In this document: positions 9,734 to 18,029 of the stretch, in pieces | Layout of the letters: each line of letters begins with the position of its first letter | Numbering within the stretch: the stretch's first letter is position 1 | The notes under the pieces: generated by a model | The model's input: the letters and a program-made list of their open reading frames with translations, nothing else | Told to the model about the DNA's origin: nothing | Database searches by the model: none | Assembly: GCA_044442745.1 (NCBI GenBank) | Contig: JBISJS010000001.1 | Location: forward strand, 213,301-277,300 | DNA length: 64,000 nt | Reading direction: 5' to 3' | DNA from: Makana argininalis_A | GTDB taxonomy: Bacteria > Pseudomonadota > Gammaproteobacteria > Enterobacterales > Enterobacteriaceae | Program-made: the position numbers and the translations under genes

Positions 9734-10039
9734 ATGAAAATTATTAAAAAAATTAAAAACCAAATTAAAATTAATCATATAATTATTTATATGAAAGGTT
9801 CACCAGTATTATCTTTATGTTTATTTTCAGAAAAATCATTAAATTATTTAATTTATTCTGGAATAAATTTTAAATATGTAAATATTTTAGAAAATCCTGA
9901 TATTCATTTAGAATTACCTTTATTTTCTAAATGGCCTACTTTTCCTCAAATTTGGATTAATAATAAACTTATAGGAGGATTTGATATAATTAATGATTTA
10001 TATAAAAAAGGAAATTTAAACAAAATTATAAACAAATAA
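9734..10039 (+). CDS. grxD: Monothiol glutaredoxin (Grx4 type) with altered CGFS motif
   Basis: Grx4 proteins bind a [2Fe-2S] cluster with glutathione and pass it between assembly and target proteins. The 101 residues cover the Grx fold and match E. coli GrxD (115) along the length: IIIYMKGSP, ENPDIHLELP, WPTFPQIWINNKLIGGFDI. The active site reads C-L-F-S (Cys29) instead of the near-invariant C-G-F-S; the codons are TGT TTA TTT TCA. The start is ATG 9734 with AAAGGA about nine bases upstream; a TTG at 9731 is in frame. The C-terminal tail is shorter than in E. coli. Confidence 0.93.
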   Translation: MKIIKKIKNQIKINHIIIYMKGSPVLSLCLFSEKSLNYLIYSGINFKYVNILENPDIHLELPLFSKWPTFPQIWINNKLIGGFDIINDLYKKGNLNKIINK

Positions 10040-10078
10040 TTGTATTTAAATTTTAAAAATTAATTACATTAATTTTAA

Positions 10079-11458
10079 TTAAATAAAATGCCAATTTGTT
10101 TTTTCTTTTTCATCTTCTAAAATAACACCAATATTATAAAGTTTATTTCTAATATTATCAGCAATATACCATTTTTTATTTTTACGTGCTAAATTTCTTT
10201 TTTGAATTAATTTTAATATATATAATTTATTGTATTTTTTATTATTTTTATTTTTTAAAAAAATATAAGGATCTTGTTCTAATAAACCTAATATATTTCC
10301 TAACATTTTAAGTGTTGAAGCCATTTTATTTACATTATTAGAATTATTTTTTTTTAATTTATTTATTTTATTTGATATTTTAAATAAAATTGCGTATGCA
10401 GCGGGAATATTGAAATCATCATCCATTGCTTTATGAAATTGTAATATAAATTTTTCACATAAATTTTTATTCAAATTTGTATTAGTATCTTTTAATGAAA
10501 AATATAAACTTTTGAGTGATTTACTGAATTTTTTAATATTTTCTTCTTTGTAATAAAATTTGCTTCTGTAATGATTAGAAATAAGAAAAAATCTTATTAT
10601 TTCATAATTATATTTTTTAATAATTTCTTTAATATAATAAAAATTATTTTTAGATTTAGACATTTTTTTTTTATTTTTTACTAAAATACCACTATGTATC
10701 CATTTACTAGTATCTTTTGTACTACATAAACAATTATATTGTGCAATTTCATTTTCATGATGTGGAAATATTAAATCAGAACCACCACCGTTAATATCAA
10801 AATTATATTCTAAAAATAATTTAATAGATGAACATTCTATATGCCAACCTGGTCTACCATAACCCCATGGTGAAATCCAACCTGGTTTTTTTTTATTACA
10901 TAATTTCCATAAAACAAAATCTAAAGTATTTTTTTTAAAAATATTATTTTTAATTTTATATTTTGAATTTAATTTTAATAAATTTTGTTTAGATAATTTA
11001 CCATAGTTTTTATATGTTTTTATACTAAAAACAATATCACCATTTTTAGATATATAAGCATTTTTTTTATTTAAAAGTTTAATTATAAATTTAATTATTA
11101 AATTTATATAATCTGTTACTTTAGGTTCATAATTTGGTCTAATAATTTTAAGTTTATCAAAATCTATTTTCATTTCATTTATCATATTATTTGAAATAAT
11201 ATTATAAGGTTTTTTATATTTATTAGATTTTGAAATTATTTTATCTTCTATATCTGTTATATTTCTAATATAATTAACTTTATATCCTTTATAAATTAAA
11301 TATCTAATTATAATATCAAAAATTAAAAATGTTCTACCATGTCCTATATGACATAAATCATATACTGTAATACCACATACATATATATTAACAAAATTAG
11401 TATTATAAGGTTGAAATATTTCTTTTTGTTTTGTTTTTGTATTAAATATTTTTAACAT
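10079..11458 (-). CDS. cysS: Cysteinyl-tRNA synthetase
   Basis: Class I synthetase that charges tRNA-Cys. Its 459 residues are close to the E. coli 461. HIGH is at residues 37-40, KMSKS at 265-269, and the zinc ligands that give cysteine specificity are kept (Cys28, Cys209, His234, Glu238). It starts MLKIFNTKTKQK as in E. coli. It is followed upstream by three tRNA genes on the same strand, and the cysS/folD neighbourhood resembles the E. coli map. Confidence 0.96.
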   Translation of the reverse strand: MLKIFNTKTKQKEIFQPYNTNFVNIYVCGITVYDLCHIGHGRTFLIFDIIIRYLIYKGYKVNYIRNITDIEDKIISKSNKYKKPYNIISNNMINEMKIDFDKLKIIRPNYEPKVTDYINLIIKFIIKLLNKKNAYISKNGDIVFSIKTYKNYGKLSKQNLLKLNSKYKIKNNIFKKNTLDFVLWKLCNKKKPGWISPWGYGRPGWHIECSSIKLFLEYNFDINGGGSDLIFPHHENEIAQYNCLCSTKDTSKWIHSGILVKNKKKMSKSKNNFYYIKEIIKKYNYEIIRFFLISNHYRSKFYYKEENIKKFSKSLKSLYFSLKDTNTNLNKNLCEKFILQFHKAMDDDFNIPAAYAILFKISNKINKLKKNNSNNVNKMASTLKMLGNILGLLEQDPYIFLKNKNNKKYNKLYILKLIQKRNLARKNKKWYIADNIRNKLYNIGVILEDEKEKTNWHFI

Positions 11459-11546
11459 ATAATTTTATTTTATATATAAATATTATTTATCAAATAATAA
11501 ATAATATTAATTATATTTTTTTTAAAAATAATAATATAAATTTTAT

Positions 11547-11618
11547 AGCGGAAAACGAGATTTGAACTCGCGACCCCAACCTTGGCAAGGTTGTGCTCTA
11601 CCTCTGAGCTATTTCCGC
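11547..11618 (-). tRNA. tRNA-Gly (GCC)
   Basis: Cloverleaf on the minus strand: acceptor GCGGAAA, D-arm AGCUCAGAGGUAGAGC, anticodon loop with GCC, T-loop UUCAAAU, discriminator U as in E. coli tRNA-Gly. CCA is not encoded. Confidence 0.95.
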
Positions 11619-11671
11619 ATTTAATTTAATAAATAATTTAATTAATTTTAAACAATTTAACATATTAAATT

Positions 11672-11744
11672 TGCCCAGACTTGGAATTGAACCAAGGACA
11701 CAAGGATCTTCAGTCCTTTGCTCTACCAACTGAGCTATCTGGGC
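11672..11744 (-). tRNA. tRNA-Phe (GAA)
   Basis: Minus-strand cloverleaf with acceptor GCCCAGA, anticodon loop CUGAAGA and T-loop UUCAAUU, discriminator A. The anticodon GAA reads UUU/UUC. CCA is not encoded. Confidence 0.95.
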
Positions 11745-11854
11745 ATATTTTAATAATTAAAAAATATTTAATAAATACAGTCAATATATTTTATTAATTT
11801 ATAAATTATTATGTAATATAAATATATTGATTATATATCATTTATTAAATTAAA

Positions 11855-11928
11855 TGCACTCTGCTGGAATTGAACCAGCAACCTACAGCTTAGAAGGCTG
11901 TTGCTCTATCCAATTGAGCTAAGAGCGC
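11855..11928 (-). tRNA. tRNA-Arg (UCU)
   Basis: Minus-strand cloverleaf, acceptor GCGCUCU paired with AGAGUGC (one G-U), anticodon loop CUUCUAA. It reads AGA/AGG; AGA is the dominant Arg codon in this window, so this is the major Arg tRNA here. It lies next to folD as argU does in the E. coli region. Confidence 0.95.
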
Positions 11929-12053
11929 TATGAATTTGATTAACTATTTTAAAAACATTTATATTTTTAAATATTATATTAAATTTTAATTAAAGTAAAT
12001 ATTTATTTTTAAAAAAAATATATATTTTTTAAATAAATAAGAGAGAAAAATAC

Positions 12054-12917
12054 ATGATATCTTATGTTATTGATGGTAAAATATTATCTAAAAAAATAAA
12101 AAAAGAAATATTTTATAATGTAAGAAATTTAGTTAAAAATGGTAATCGTGTTCCTTTATTATCAATAGTGTTAGTAGGCAATAATTATTCATCACACTTA
12201 TATATTAATAATATTAAACAATATTGTAATGAAATAGGATTTCTAGTTGTAATATATTATTTTCCATATGATGTTATAGAAGTAAATATATTAGATTTAA
12301 TAAATCAACTTAATTTTTCTTTTTTAATAGATGCAATTTTAATTCAAATGCCTTTACCTAGATCAATAAATAATAAAAAAATTTGTGAAAAAGTTATACA
12401 TAATAAAGATGTTGATTGTATTAATCCTTTTAATATAGGTAAATTGTTTCTTAAACGTCCATTTTTTATACCTTGTACACAAAAAGGTATATTTTCATTA
12501 ATAAATTATTATAATATTAAAATTTGTGGTTTAAATGCTTTAGTTTTAGGTAAATCAAATATTGTAGGAAAACCAATTAGTTTTAAACTGTTATTATCAG
12601 GCTGCAATGTAACATTAACTAATATTTTAAATATTAATTTAAAATTTTTAATAAAAAAATCTGATTTAATTATAGTAGCTTTAGGAAAAGCAAAATTTTT
12701 AAAAGGATCTTGGATTAAAAAAGGATCAATAGTGATAGATGTAGGAATTAATAAATTAATAAATGGCGTATTAGTAGGTGATGTAGATTACTATAGTTCT
12801 TTAAAGAAAACTTCATATATAACTCCAGTTCCCGGAGGAATCGGACCCATGACAGTGGCGTCTTTAATGCAAAATATTTATAAAGCATATAAACATAATA
12901 ATTTAATTTATAAATAA
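12054..12917 (+). CDS. folD: Bifunctional methylene-THF dehydrogenase/cyclohydrolase, catalytic Lys replaced
   Basis: Interconverts 5,10-methylene-THF, methenyl-THF and 10-formyl-THF. The 287 residues match E. coli FolD (288): Gln in IQMPLP, Asp in DVDCINPFNIGKL, Rossmann segment VLGKSNIVGKPI and the C-terminal PVPGGIGPMTVASLMQN. The YxxxK motif that carries the catalytic Lys reads YINNI (Tyr50-Ile54), with Lys moved to position 55 (codons TAT ATT AAT AAT ATT AAA). DVDG also reads DVDC. In the family this Lys is required for the cyclohydrolase step, so activity may be altered. GAGAGA lies about seven bases before the ATG. Confidence 0.95.
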   Translation: MISYVIDGKILSKKIKKEIFYNVRNLVKNGNRVPLLSIVLVGNNYSSHLYINNIKQYCNEIGFLVVIYYFPYDVIEVNILDLINQLNFSFLIDAILIQMPLPRSINNKKICEKVIHNKDVDCINPFNIGKLFLKRPFFIPCTQKGIFSLINYYNIKICGLNALVLGKSNIVGKPISFKLLLSGCNVTLTNILNINLKFLIKKSDLIIVALGKAKFLKGSWIKKGSIVIDVGINKLINGVLVGDVDYYSSLKKTSYITPVPGGIGPMTVASLMQNIYKAYKHNNLIYK

Positions 12918-12950
12918 ATATTTATTTATAAATAAAATTAAATATTTATA

Positions 12951-13024
12951 CGGTACGGACGGGATTCGAACCCGTGACCTCCGGCGTGACAGGCCGATAT
13001 TCTAACCAACTGAACTACCGTACC
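12951..13024 (-). tRNA. tRNA-Asp (GUC)
   Basis: Minus-strand cloverleaf: acceptor GGUACGG with CCGUACC, anticodon loop CUGUCAC (GUC), T-loop UUCGAAU, discriminator G as expected for Asp. CCA is not encoded. Confidence 0.95.
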
Positions 13025-13060
13025 TCAATTTTTTTAAAAATTCAATTAACTAAATTATTT

Positions 13061-13133
13061 TGGAGCTAAGCGGAATCGAACCGCTGACATCCTACGTGCA
13101 AAGCAGGTGCTCTTCCATCTGAGCTATAGCCCC
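13061..13133 (-). tRNA. tRNA-Ala (UGC)
   Basis: Minus-strand cloverleaf, acceptor GGGGCUA with the G3-U70 pair typical of tRNA-Ala (3' strand UAGCUCC), anticodon loop UUUGCAC (UGC), discriminator A. It stands alone, not in an rRNA spacer. Confidence 0.94.
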
Positions 13134-13219
13134 TAATAATATTATATATTTTATTATATAATAATATATTATATTATTTTAATTAAAATGTAAACTTAAA
13201 AATTATAATTTTAAAAAAA

Positions 13220-13657
13220 ATGTCAATTTTAAAAATATTACAATATCCTGATTTAAAGCTTCGTAAAATTTCTAATATTGTTAATATTATTAATAATAAT
13301 ATTAAAATTAATATAGATGATATGTTTGAAACCATGTACCATTTTAATGGTATAGGATTAGCTGCAATTCAAGTAAATATTAATAAACGTATCATAATAA
13401 TTGATATTATAAGAAAAAAAAATAGTAAATTAGTTTTAATTAATCCAGAAATTATTAAAACAGAAGGAATTATAAAATCAAATGAAAGTTGTTTATCCAT
13501 ACCTAATATAAATAAATCTATTAAAAGATATAAAAAAATAAAAATAAAAGCAAAAAATTATAGAGGAAAATATTTTGAATTATATGCTTTTAATTTATTA
13601 TCAATATGTATACAACATGAAATGGATCATTTAATTGGAAAATTAATTATTGATTAA
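13220..13657 (+). CDS. def: Peptide deformylase, short form
   Basis: Metalloenzyme that removes the N-formyl group from new proteins. Motif I (GIGLAAIQ, about residues 44-51), motif II (ESCLS, 89-93) and motif III (HEMDH, 133-137) are present, so the metal ligands Cys and two His and the catalytic Glu are all kept. Motif II normally reads EGCLS; here Gly is Ser. The protein is 145 residues against 169 in E. coli and stops right after HLIGKLIID, losing the C-terminal helix. fmt, the usual operon partner encoding the formyl-adding enzyme, does not follow. No clear Shine-Dalgarno precedes the ATG. Confidence 0.94.
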   Translation: MSILKILQYPDLKLRKISNIVNIINNNIKINIDDMFETMYHFNGIGLAAIQVNINKRIIIIDIIRKKNSKLVLINPEIIKTEGIIKSNESCLSIPNINKSIKRYKKIKIKAKNYRGKYFELYAFNLLSICIQHEMDHLIGKLIID

Positions 13658-13890
13658 TTTAATAAATTTTTTAAAAATAATTTAAATTAAAAATAAATAT
13701 ATTTAATTTTTCATCAACAATATATTTATAATTAATTTAAATTAATAATTGTGATTAATATTAATCAATATATAAATAAATTAATAAATATTATTTATAT
13801 ATTAAAAATTATTTTTAAATAAAATGAAAAATATAAATTAATAAATTAATTTAAAAAAAATGTTTTATTTATATATAATTAAAATTTTTA
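13658..13890. other. Convergent spacer between def and cyoD; no fmt, no cyoE
   Basis: This 233-base A/T spacer between the convergent def and cyoD genes holds no ORF. In E. coli, fmt would follow def and cyoE would follow cyoD. A 16-bp perfect palindrome with G-C pairs lies at 13752-13767 (TGATTAATATTAATCA); its role is unknown, and no T-run terminator is obvious. Confidence 0.6.
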
Positions 13891-14214
13891 TTAATTCATA
13901 AAATTTTTACAAATCATATTAAATATTAAACATGAACCAACTATTAAAATAATAGAAATTATTATTGTAAATAAAAAAGATATAATGTACCATATATTTT
14001 TAATATATTTATTAATATTTATAAAAAATATTAAATGTGTCAAAATATTATTGAAAAATAAAATTAAAATGTAAATACTAATTTTATTATTATGTATATT
14101 AGTATTTACAATAATAAATGATAATATTGTAAAAAATAAAGAAAGTAAAAAACCTATTAAATATTTTTTAATATATAAATTTTTACTTTTTAAAAAATTT
14201 AATTTTTTATTCAA
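13891..14214 (-). CDS. cyoD: Cytochrome bo3 ubiquinol oxidase subunit IV
   Basis: Small membrane subunit of the bo3 quinol oxidase, thought to help Cu(B) binding and assembly. The 107 residues (E. coli 109) hold three hydrophobic segments, about 20-40, 45-67 and 80-102, with the charged N-terminus facing the cytoplasm. The sequence is divergent; the call rests on size, topology and position directly after cyoC, with which it abuts without a gap. cyoE (heme O synthase), normally the last gene of the operon, is not here. Confidence 0.9.
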   Translation of the reverse strand: MNKKLNFLKSKNLYIKKYLIGFLLSLFFTILSFIIVNTNIHNNKISIYILILFFNNILTHLIFFININKYIKNIWYIISFLFTIIISIILIVGSCLIFNMICKNFMN

Positions 14215-14820
14215 TTAAATTACTCCAATAAAATAAACAAATGTAAGAATTACAATCCAAATTATATCTAATAAATGCCAAAATAAACTTAAACATTTAA
14301 ATTTAACTAAATTTGGTTTACTAAAACCATTTACAATAACATGTATAATCATTATTACTATCCATATAATACCAATTATTACATGTAATCCATGCATTCC
14401 TATTAAAGTAAAATAAGAAGATAAAAAAGCACTTTTATTATAACAATATCCTTTTCTACATAAATTTAAAAATTCATAAATTTCAACAAATATAAATATT
14501 GAACCAAAAAAAATAGTTATTATTAACCATAATATTGTTTTGAATTTATTGAATTTTTTTATATTCAAAATAGAAATTCCATATGTAAAGCTACTTATTA
14601 ATAGTATAATACTTTCAATAAAAATTAAAAAAAAATTAGAAATATTATTAACTTTAATAACGTTAAATGAATTATTTTTTAAAACAAAATATGTTGCTAA
14701 TAAAGTAGAAAATAATATTATATCACTCATTAAATAAATCCAAAAACCAAAAATTTTAATATTATTGTCATCATTTTTTTTTTTTATATAATTAATATTT
14801 TTTTTTTTAATATTTAACAT
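14215..14820 (-). CDS. cyoC: Cytochrome bo3 ubiquinol oxidase subunit III
   Basis: Membrane subunit III of the terminal oxidase. The 201 residues (E. coli 204) give five transmembrane helices: IFGFWIYLMSDIILFSTLLA, a helix around 63-82, one around 93-112, the TLIGMHGLHVIIGIIWIV helix and LFWHLLDIIWIVILTFVYF. The conserved motifs FGFWIYLMSD, GMHGLH and FWHLLDIIW confirm the family. It lies in the cyoABCD run with about 40 bases between it and cyoB. Confidence 0.95.
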   Translation of the reverse strand: MLNIKKKNINYIKKKNDDNNIKIFGFWIYLMSDIILFSTLLATYFVLKNNSFNVIKVNNISNFFLIFIESIILLISSFTYGISILNIKKFNKFKTILWLIITIFFGSIFIFVEIYEFLNLCRKGYCYNKSAFLSSYFTLIGMHGLHVIIGIIWIVIMIIHVIVNGFSKPNLVKFKCLSLFWHLLDIIWIVILTFVYFIGVI

Positions 14821-14862
14821 TTTATTCTCTAATTTTAGATTTTTATTTTAACATTTTATTAT

Positions 14863-16830
14863 TTATTTTAAGTTATTATTTTCTATTTTTTTAATTATAT
14901 CTATTGAAATATTTTCATATCTATCTTCATCTAAAGTATGAATTACAAAAGAAATTAAAAATAGAATAATACATATTATTAATATCCACCAAATATGCCA
15001 AACTAATGCAAAACATAAAAAAATACTAATTAAAAATATTATAAAACCTATATTTTTATTTTTAGGCATATGAATTTTTTTATAAACTAAATTATTTTTT
15101 TTATTTATTTTTTTTTTATTTTTTAAATACCAAAAAATATCTATTTTATTATTTATCTTAGGTATAAGGGCAAAATTATAAAAAGGAGGAGGCGATGATG
15201 TAGACCATTCTAAAGTTCTACCATCCCATGGATCCCCTGTAATATCTTTATTTTTTTTTCTATTAATAAAACTTATAATTATTTGTATAATTTGACATAT
15301 TATACCTATAGCAATTATTATACTACCTATAGCTGATATTTTTAATAAATTATGAAAATCAGGATCTATTTCTTTACTTAATCTTCTAGTCATTCCCATT
15401 AAACCTAATATATAAAGAGGAATAAATGAAATATAAAATCCTAAAATCCAAAAATAAAAAGAAATTTTTCCCCATTTTTCATTTAAAATAAAACCAAAAA
15501 CTTTAGGAAACCAATAATTAATTCCTGCAAAACATCCAAAAACAACACCACCTATAATTACATTATGAAAATGAGCAACTAAAAACATACTATTATGTAG
15601 TACAAAATCAATTCCAGGTATTGATAGTAATACTCCAGCCATACCACCTATAGAAAAAGTAATTATAAAACCTATAGTCCATAACATGGATGAGTGAAAA
15701 TGTATTTTACCTCTATAAAGAGTAAATAACCAATTAAAAATTTTAACACCAGTAGGTATAGCAATTATCATTGTCATTATACCAAAAAAAGAATTTACAT
15801 CAGATCCAGAACCCATAGTAAAAAAATGATGAAGCCATACACAAAAAGATAATAAAGTGATTGCAACTGTAGCAAAAACTAATGAAGTATAACCAAAAAG
15901 TTTTTTTTTAGAAAAAGTTGATACTATTTCTGAAAAAATACCAAATACAGGTAGTATTAAAATATACACTTCAGGATGACCCCATGCCCAAAAAAGATTT
16001 ATATACATCATAATATTACCACCCATTTCATTAGTAAAAAAATGTGTATTTATATATCTGTCTAATGATAATAATAAAAGAGTTACTGTTAAAATTGGAA
16101 ATGCAGCAATAATTAATATATTTGTACATAATGAAGTCCATATAAATGCTGGCATATTCATCATTTTCATACCAGGAGCTCTCATTTTAATAATAGTAGT
16201 AAAAAAATTTATACCAGTTAGTATTGTTCCAATTCCAGATATTTGTATACTCCATATCAAATAATCTACACCGACACCAGGACTGTATTCTATTCCTGAT
16301 AAAGGTGGATAAGCAGACCATCCTGTTTGTGCAAATTCACCAATTCCAAGAGATAAATTTATAAGAACAAATCCTGAAAAAAATAACCAAAAACTTATAG
16401 AATTTAAAATAGGAAACGCAACATCTCTTGATCCTATTTGTAATGGAACTATAATATTCATTAATCCAATAATTAAAGGCGTAGCCATAAAAATAATCAT
16501 AATAACTCCATGAGCAGTTATTATTTGATTAAAATGTTTGGGAGTTAAAAAACCATTACCTCCAGATGAAACAATAGATTGTTGAAAACGCATCATCAAA
16601 GCATCTATAAATCCTCTTAAAAGCATTATAAATGCTGTAATAATATACATTATTCCTATTTTTTTATGATCTAATGTAGTTATCCATTCATACCAAATAT
16701 ATTTCCATTTTGAAAAATAAGAAATAGTAATAAATAATCCTAATATTACAACTAATGTTATAAATATTGTAAACATAATAATTGATTCATGATATGGAAT
16801 TGAATTAAAATTTAATTTTCCTAAAAGCAT
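14863..16830 (-). CDS. cyoB: Cytochrome bo3 ubiquinol oxidase subunit I
   Basis: Catalytic subunit: binds low-spin heme b, the heme o3-Cu(B) centre and ubiquinol, reduces O2 and pumps protons. The 655 residues (E. coli 663) retain all metal ligands: His in TAHGVIMIIFM, the cross-linked His-Tyr pair in WGHPEVYI, the Cu(B) pair HH in WLHHFFTMG, and the heme His residues in AHFHNVIIGG. The N-terminal quinol-site segment and the Arg-Asp-Asp-His surroundings look normal. It is among the best conserved proteins in the window, so aerobic respiration is clearly under selection. Confidence 0.98.
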   Translation of the reverse strand: MLLGKLNFNSIPYHESIIMFTIFITLVVILGLFITISYFSKWKYIWYEWITTLDHKKIGIMYIITAFIMLLRGFIDALMMRFQQSIVSSGGNGFLTPKHFNQIITAHGVIMIIFMATPLIIGLMNIIVPLQIGSRDVAFPILNSISFWLFFSGFVLINLSLGIGEFAQTGWSAYPPLSGIEYSPGVGVDYLIWSIQISGIGTILTGINFFTTIIKMRAPGMKMMNMPAFIWTSLCTNILIIAAFPILTVTLLLLSLDRYINTHFFTNEMGGNIMMYINLFWAWGHPEVYILILPVFGIFSEIVSTFSKKKLFGYTSLVFATVAITLLSFCVWLHHFFTMGSGSDVNSFFGIMTMIIAIPTGVKIFNWLFTLYRGKIHFHSSMLWTIGFIITFSIGGMAGVLLSIPGIDFVLHNSMFLVAHFHNVIIGGVVFGCFAGINYWFPKVFGFILNEKWGKISFYFWILGFYISFIPLYILGLMGMTRRLSKEIDPDFHNLLKISAIGSIIIAIGIICQIIQIIISFINRKKNKDITGDPWDGRTLEWSTSSPPPFYNFALIPKINNKIDIFWYLKNKKKINKKNNLVYKKIHMPKNKNIGFIIFLISIFLCFALVWHIWWILIICIILFLISFVIHTLDEDRYENISIDIIKKIENNNLK

Positions 16831-16875
16831 TATTTATCCTTAATTAAATATAAATTTTATTTAAAATATTTTAAC

Positions 16876-17730
16876 TTAATTTACTTTTTGATTAGATTTT
16901 TTAATTACATATTGATATAATTTAGGTATAACAAAAGAAAAATATTGTATTGAATTGTTTTCACTAGGATAAGAAATCTTTTCATAATCTTTAATATCTT
17001 TAATAAAATTAGTAGATGATTTAACTTTTTTAATCCAATTTAAAAAATTATATTTATCAGGTGTTACTATAACTTTAAATTTCATTCCATAAAAACCTTT
17101 TCCACTAAAATTAGATGAAATACCTTTATAATTTCCTGCTTTATTAGAAATAAGATTAAGTACAGAACTCATACCTGACATCGCATAAATTTGGCTTCCT
17201 AATTGAGGAATAAAAAATGAATTCATTACTGAATTTGATGTAATTTCAAATTTTATTGGAATATTAACAGGAAAAGCTATTTCATTTATAGTTGCAATGT
17301 TATTTTTTGGATAAATAAATAACCATTTCCAATCCATGGATATTACTTGAATCTTTATTTTTTTATATTTTGATATTATTTTTTTTTTTTGATCTAATTT
17401 ATGTGTTGAATTCCAAGTTATATAACTTAAAATAGAAACTATAATAATAGGAATTGACCATATATAAAATTCTATTTTTTTAGAATAACACCAATCAGGA
17501 TTATATTTAGAATTTAAATTTGATGATTTATATTTTAATATAAATATAAAAGTAGTTATTATTATAGGTACTATTAATAATAACATTAAAATTGAAGATA
17601 ATATAATTAAATTACGTTGTTCTATTCCGATTTGACCTTTTGGAAACATTAATGCTATTTCTTTACAACCACTTAAGCACATATAAAATATAAACATTAA
17701 TATTATGTATATAAATTTTATTATTTTCAT
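16876..17730 (-). CDS. cyoA: Cytochrome bo3 ubiquinol oxidase subunit II (lipoprotein)
   Basis: Subunit II of the quinol oxidase; a cupredoxin fold without Cu(A). It begins with a lipoprotein signal ending LSGC (Cys22), followed by two membrane helices (about 41-65 and 86-105) and a periplasmic domain with MDWKWLFIYP and the GSQIYAMSGM segment. At 284 residues it is about 30 shorter than E. coli CyoA, all missing from the C-terminus. It is the first gene of the minus-strand cyoABCD operon. Confidence 0.96.
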   Translation of the reverse strand: MKIIKFIYIILMFIFYMCLSGCKEIALMFPKGQIGIEQRNLIILSSILMLLLIVPIIITTFIFILKYKSSNLNSKYNPDWCYSKKIEFYIWSIPIIIVSILSYITWNSTHKLDQKKKIISKYKKIKIQVISMDWKWLFIYPKNNIATINEIAFPVNIPIKFEITSNSVMNSFFIPQLGSQIYAMSGMSSVLNLISNKAGNYKGISSNFSGKGFYGMKFKVIVTPDKYNFLNWIKKVKSSTNFIKDIKDYEKISYPSENNSIQYFSFVIPKLYQYVIKKSNQKVN

Positions 17731-18029
17731 AGATTTTTTACTCTAAATTTAAAAAAAATTAAATATTAACGTGAAACTTATTAATTAATTTTTCAAAATC
17801 CATTTTTTCTAAAATACGTTTTGATATTTAAAGTTATTGAATTTTAAATTAAAATATAAAAAATTATTCAATTAAATTTAAAAATAATAATATATTATTT
17901 TAAATAAAATATTAAAACTTAATTTTAAGTATATAAATAATATCAATTAATTTATATTAAATCAATATTTAATTTATTATTTATATTCAGTTATTAATAT
18001 AAATAATAAATTAAAATGGAAAATAATAA
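17731..18029. other. Divergent spacer cyoA/tyrS with a 19-bp inverted repeat
   Basis: The 299-base spacer must hold promoters for cyoA (minus) and tyrS (plus). Near its right end is a perfect 19-bp A/T inverted repeat, 17968-17986 and 17997-18015, with a 10-base loop, finishing just before the TGGA that precedes tyrS. At 17760-17830 a slightly less A/T-rich stretch has no convincing coding potential. I see no trigger factor gene (tig), which often precedes clpP. Confidence 0.55.

Noticed and set aside
17760..17830. Possible gene remnant upstream of cyoA on the minus strand
   Set aside because: The readable stretch is only about 20 codons between stops and I recognise no family in it.
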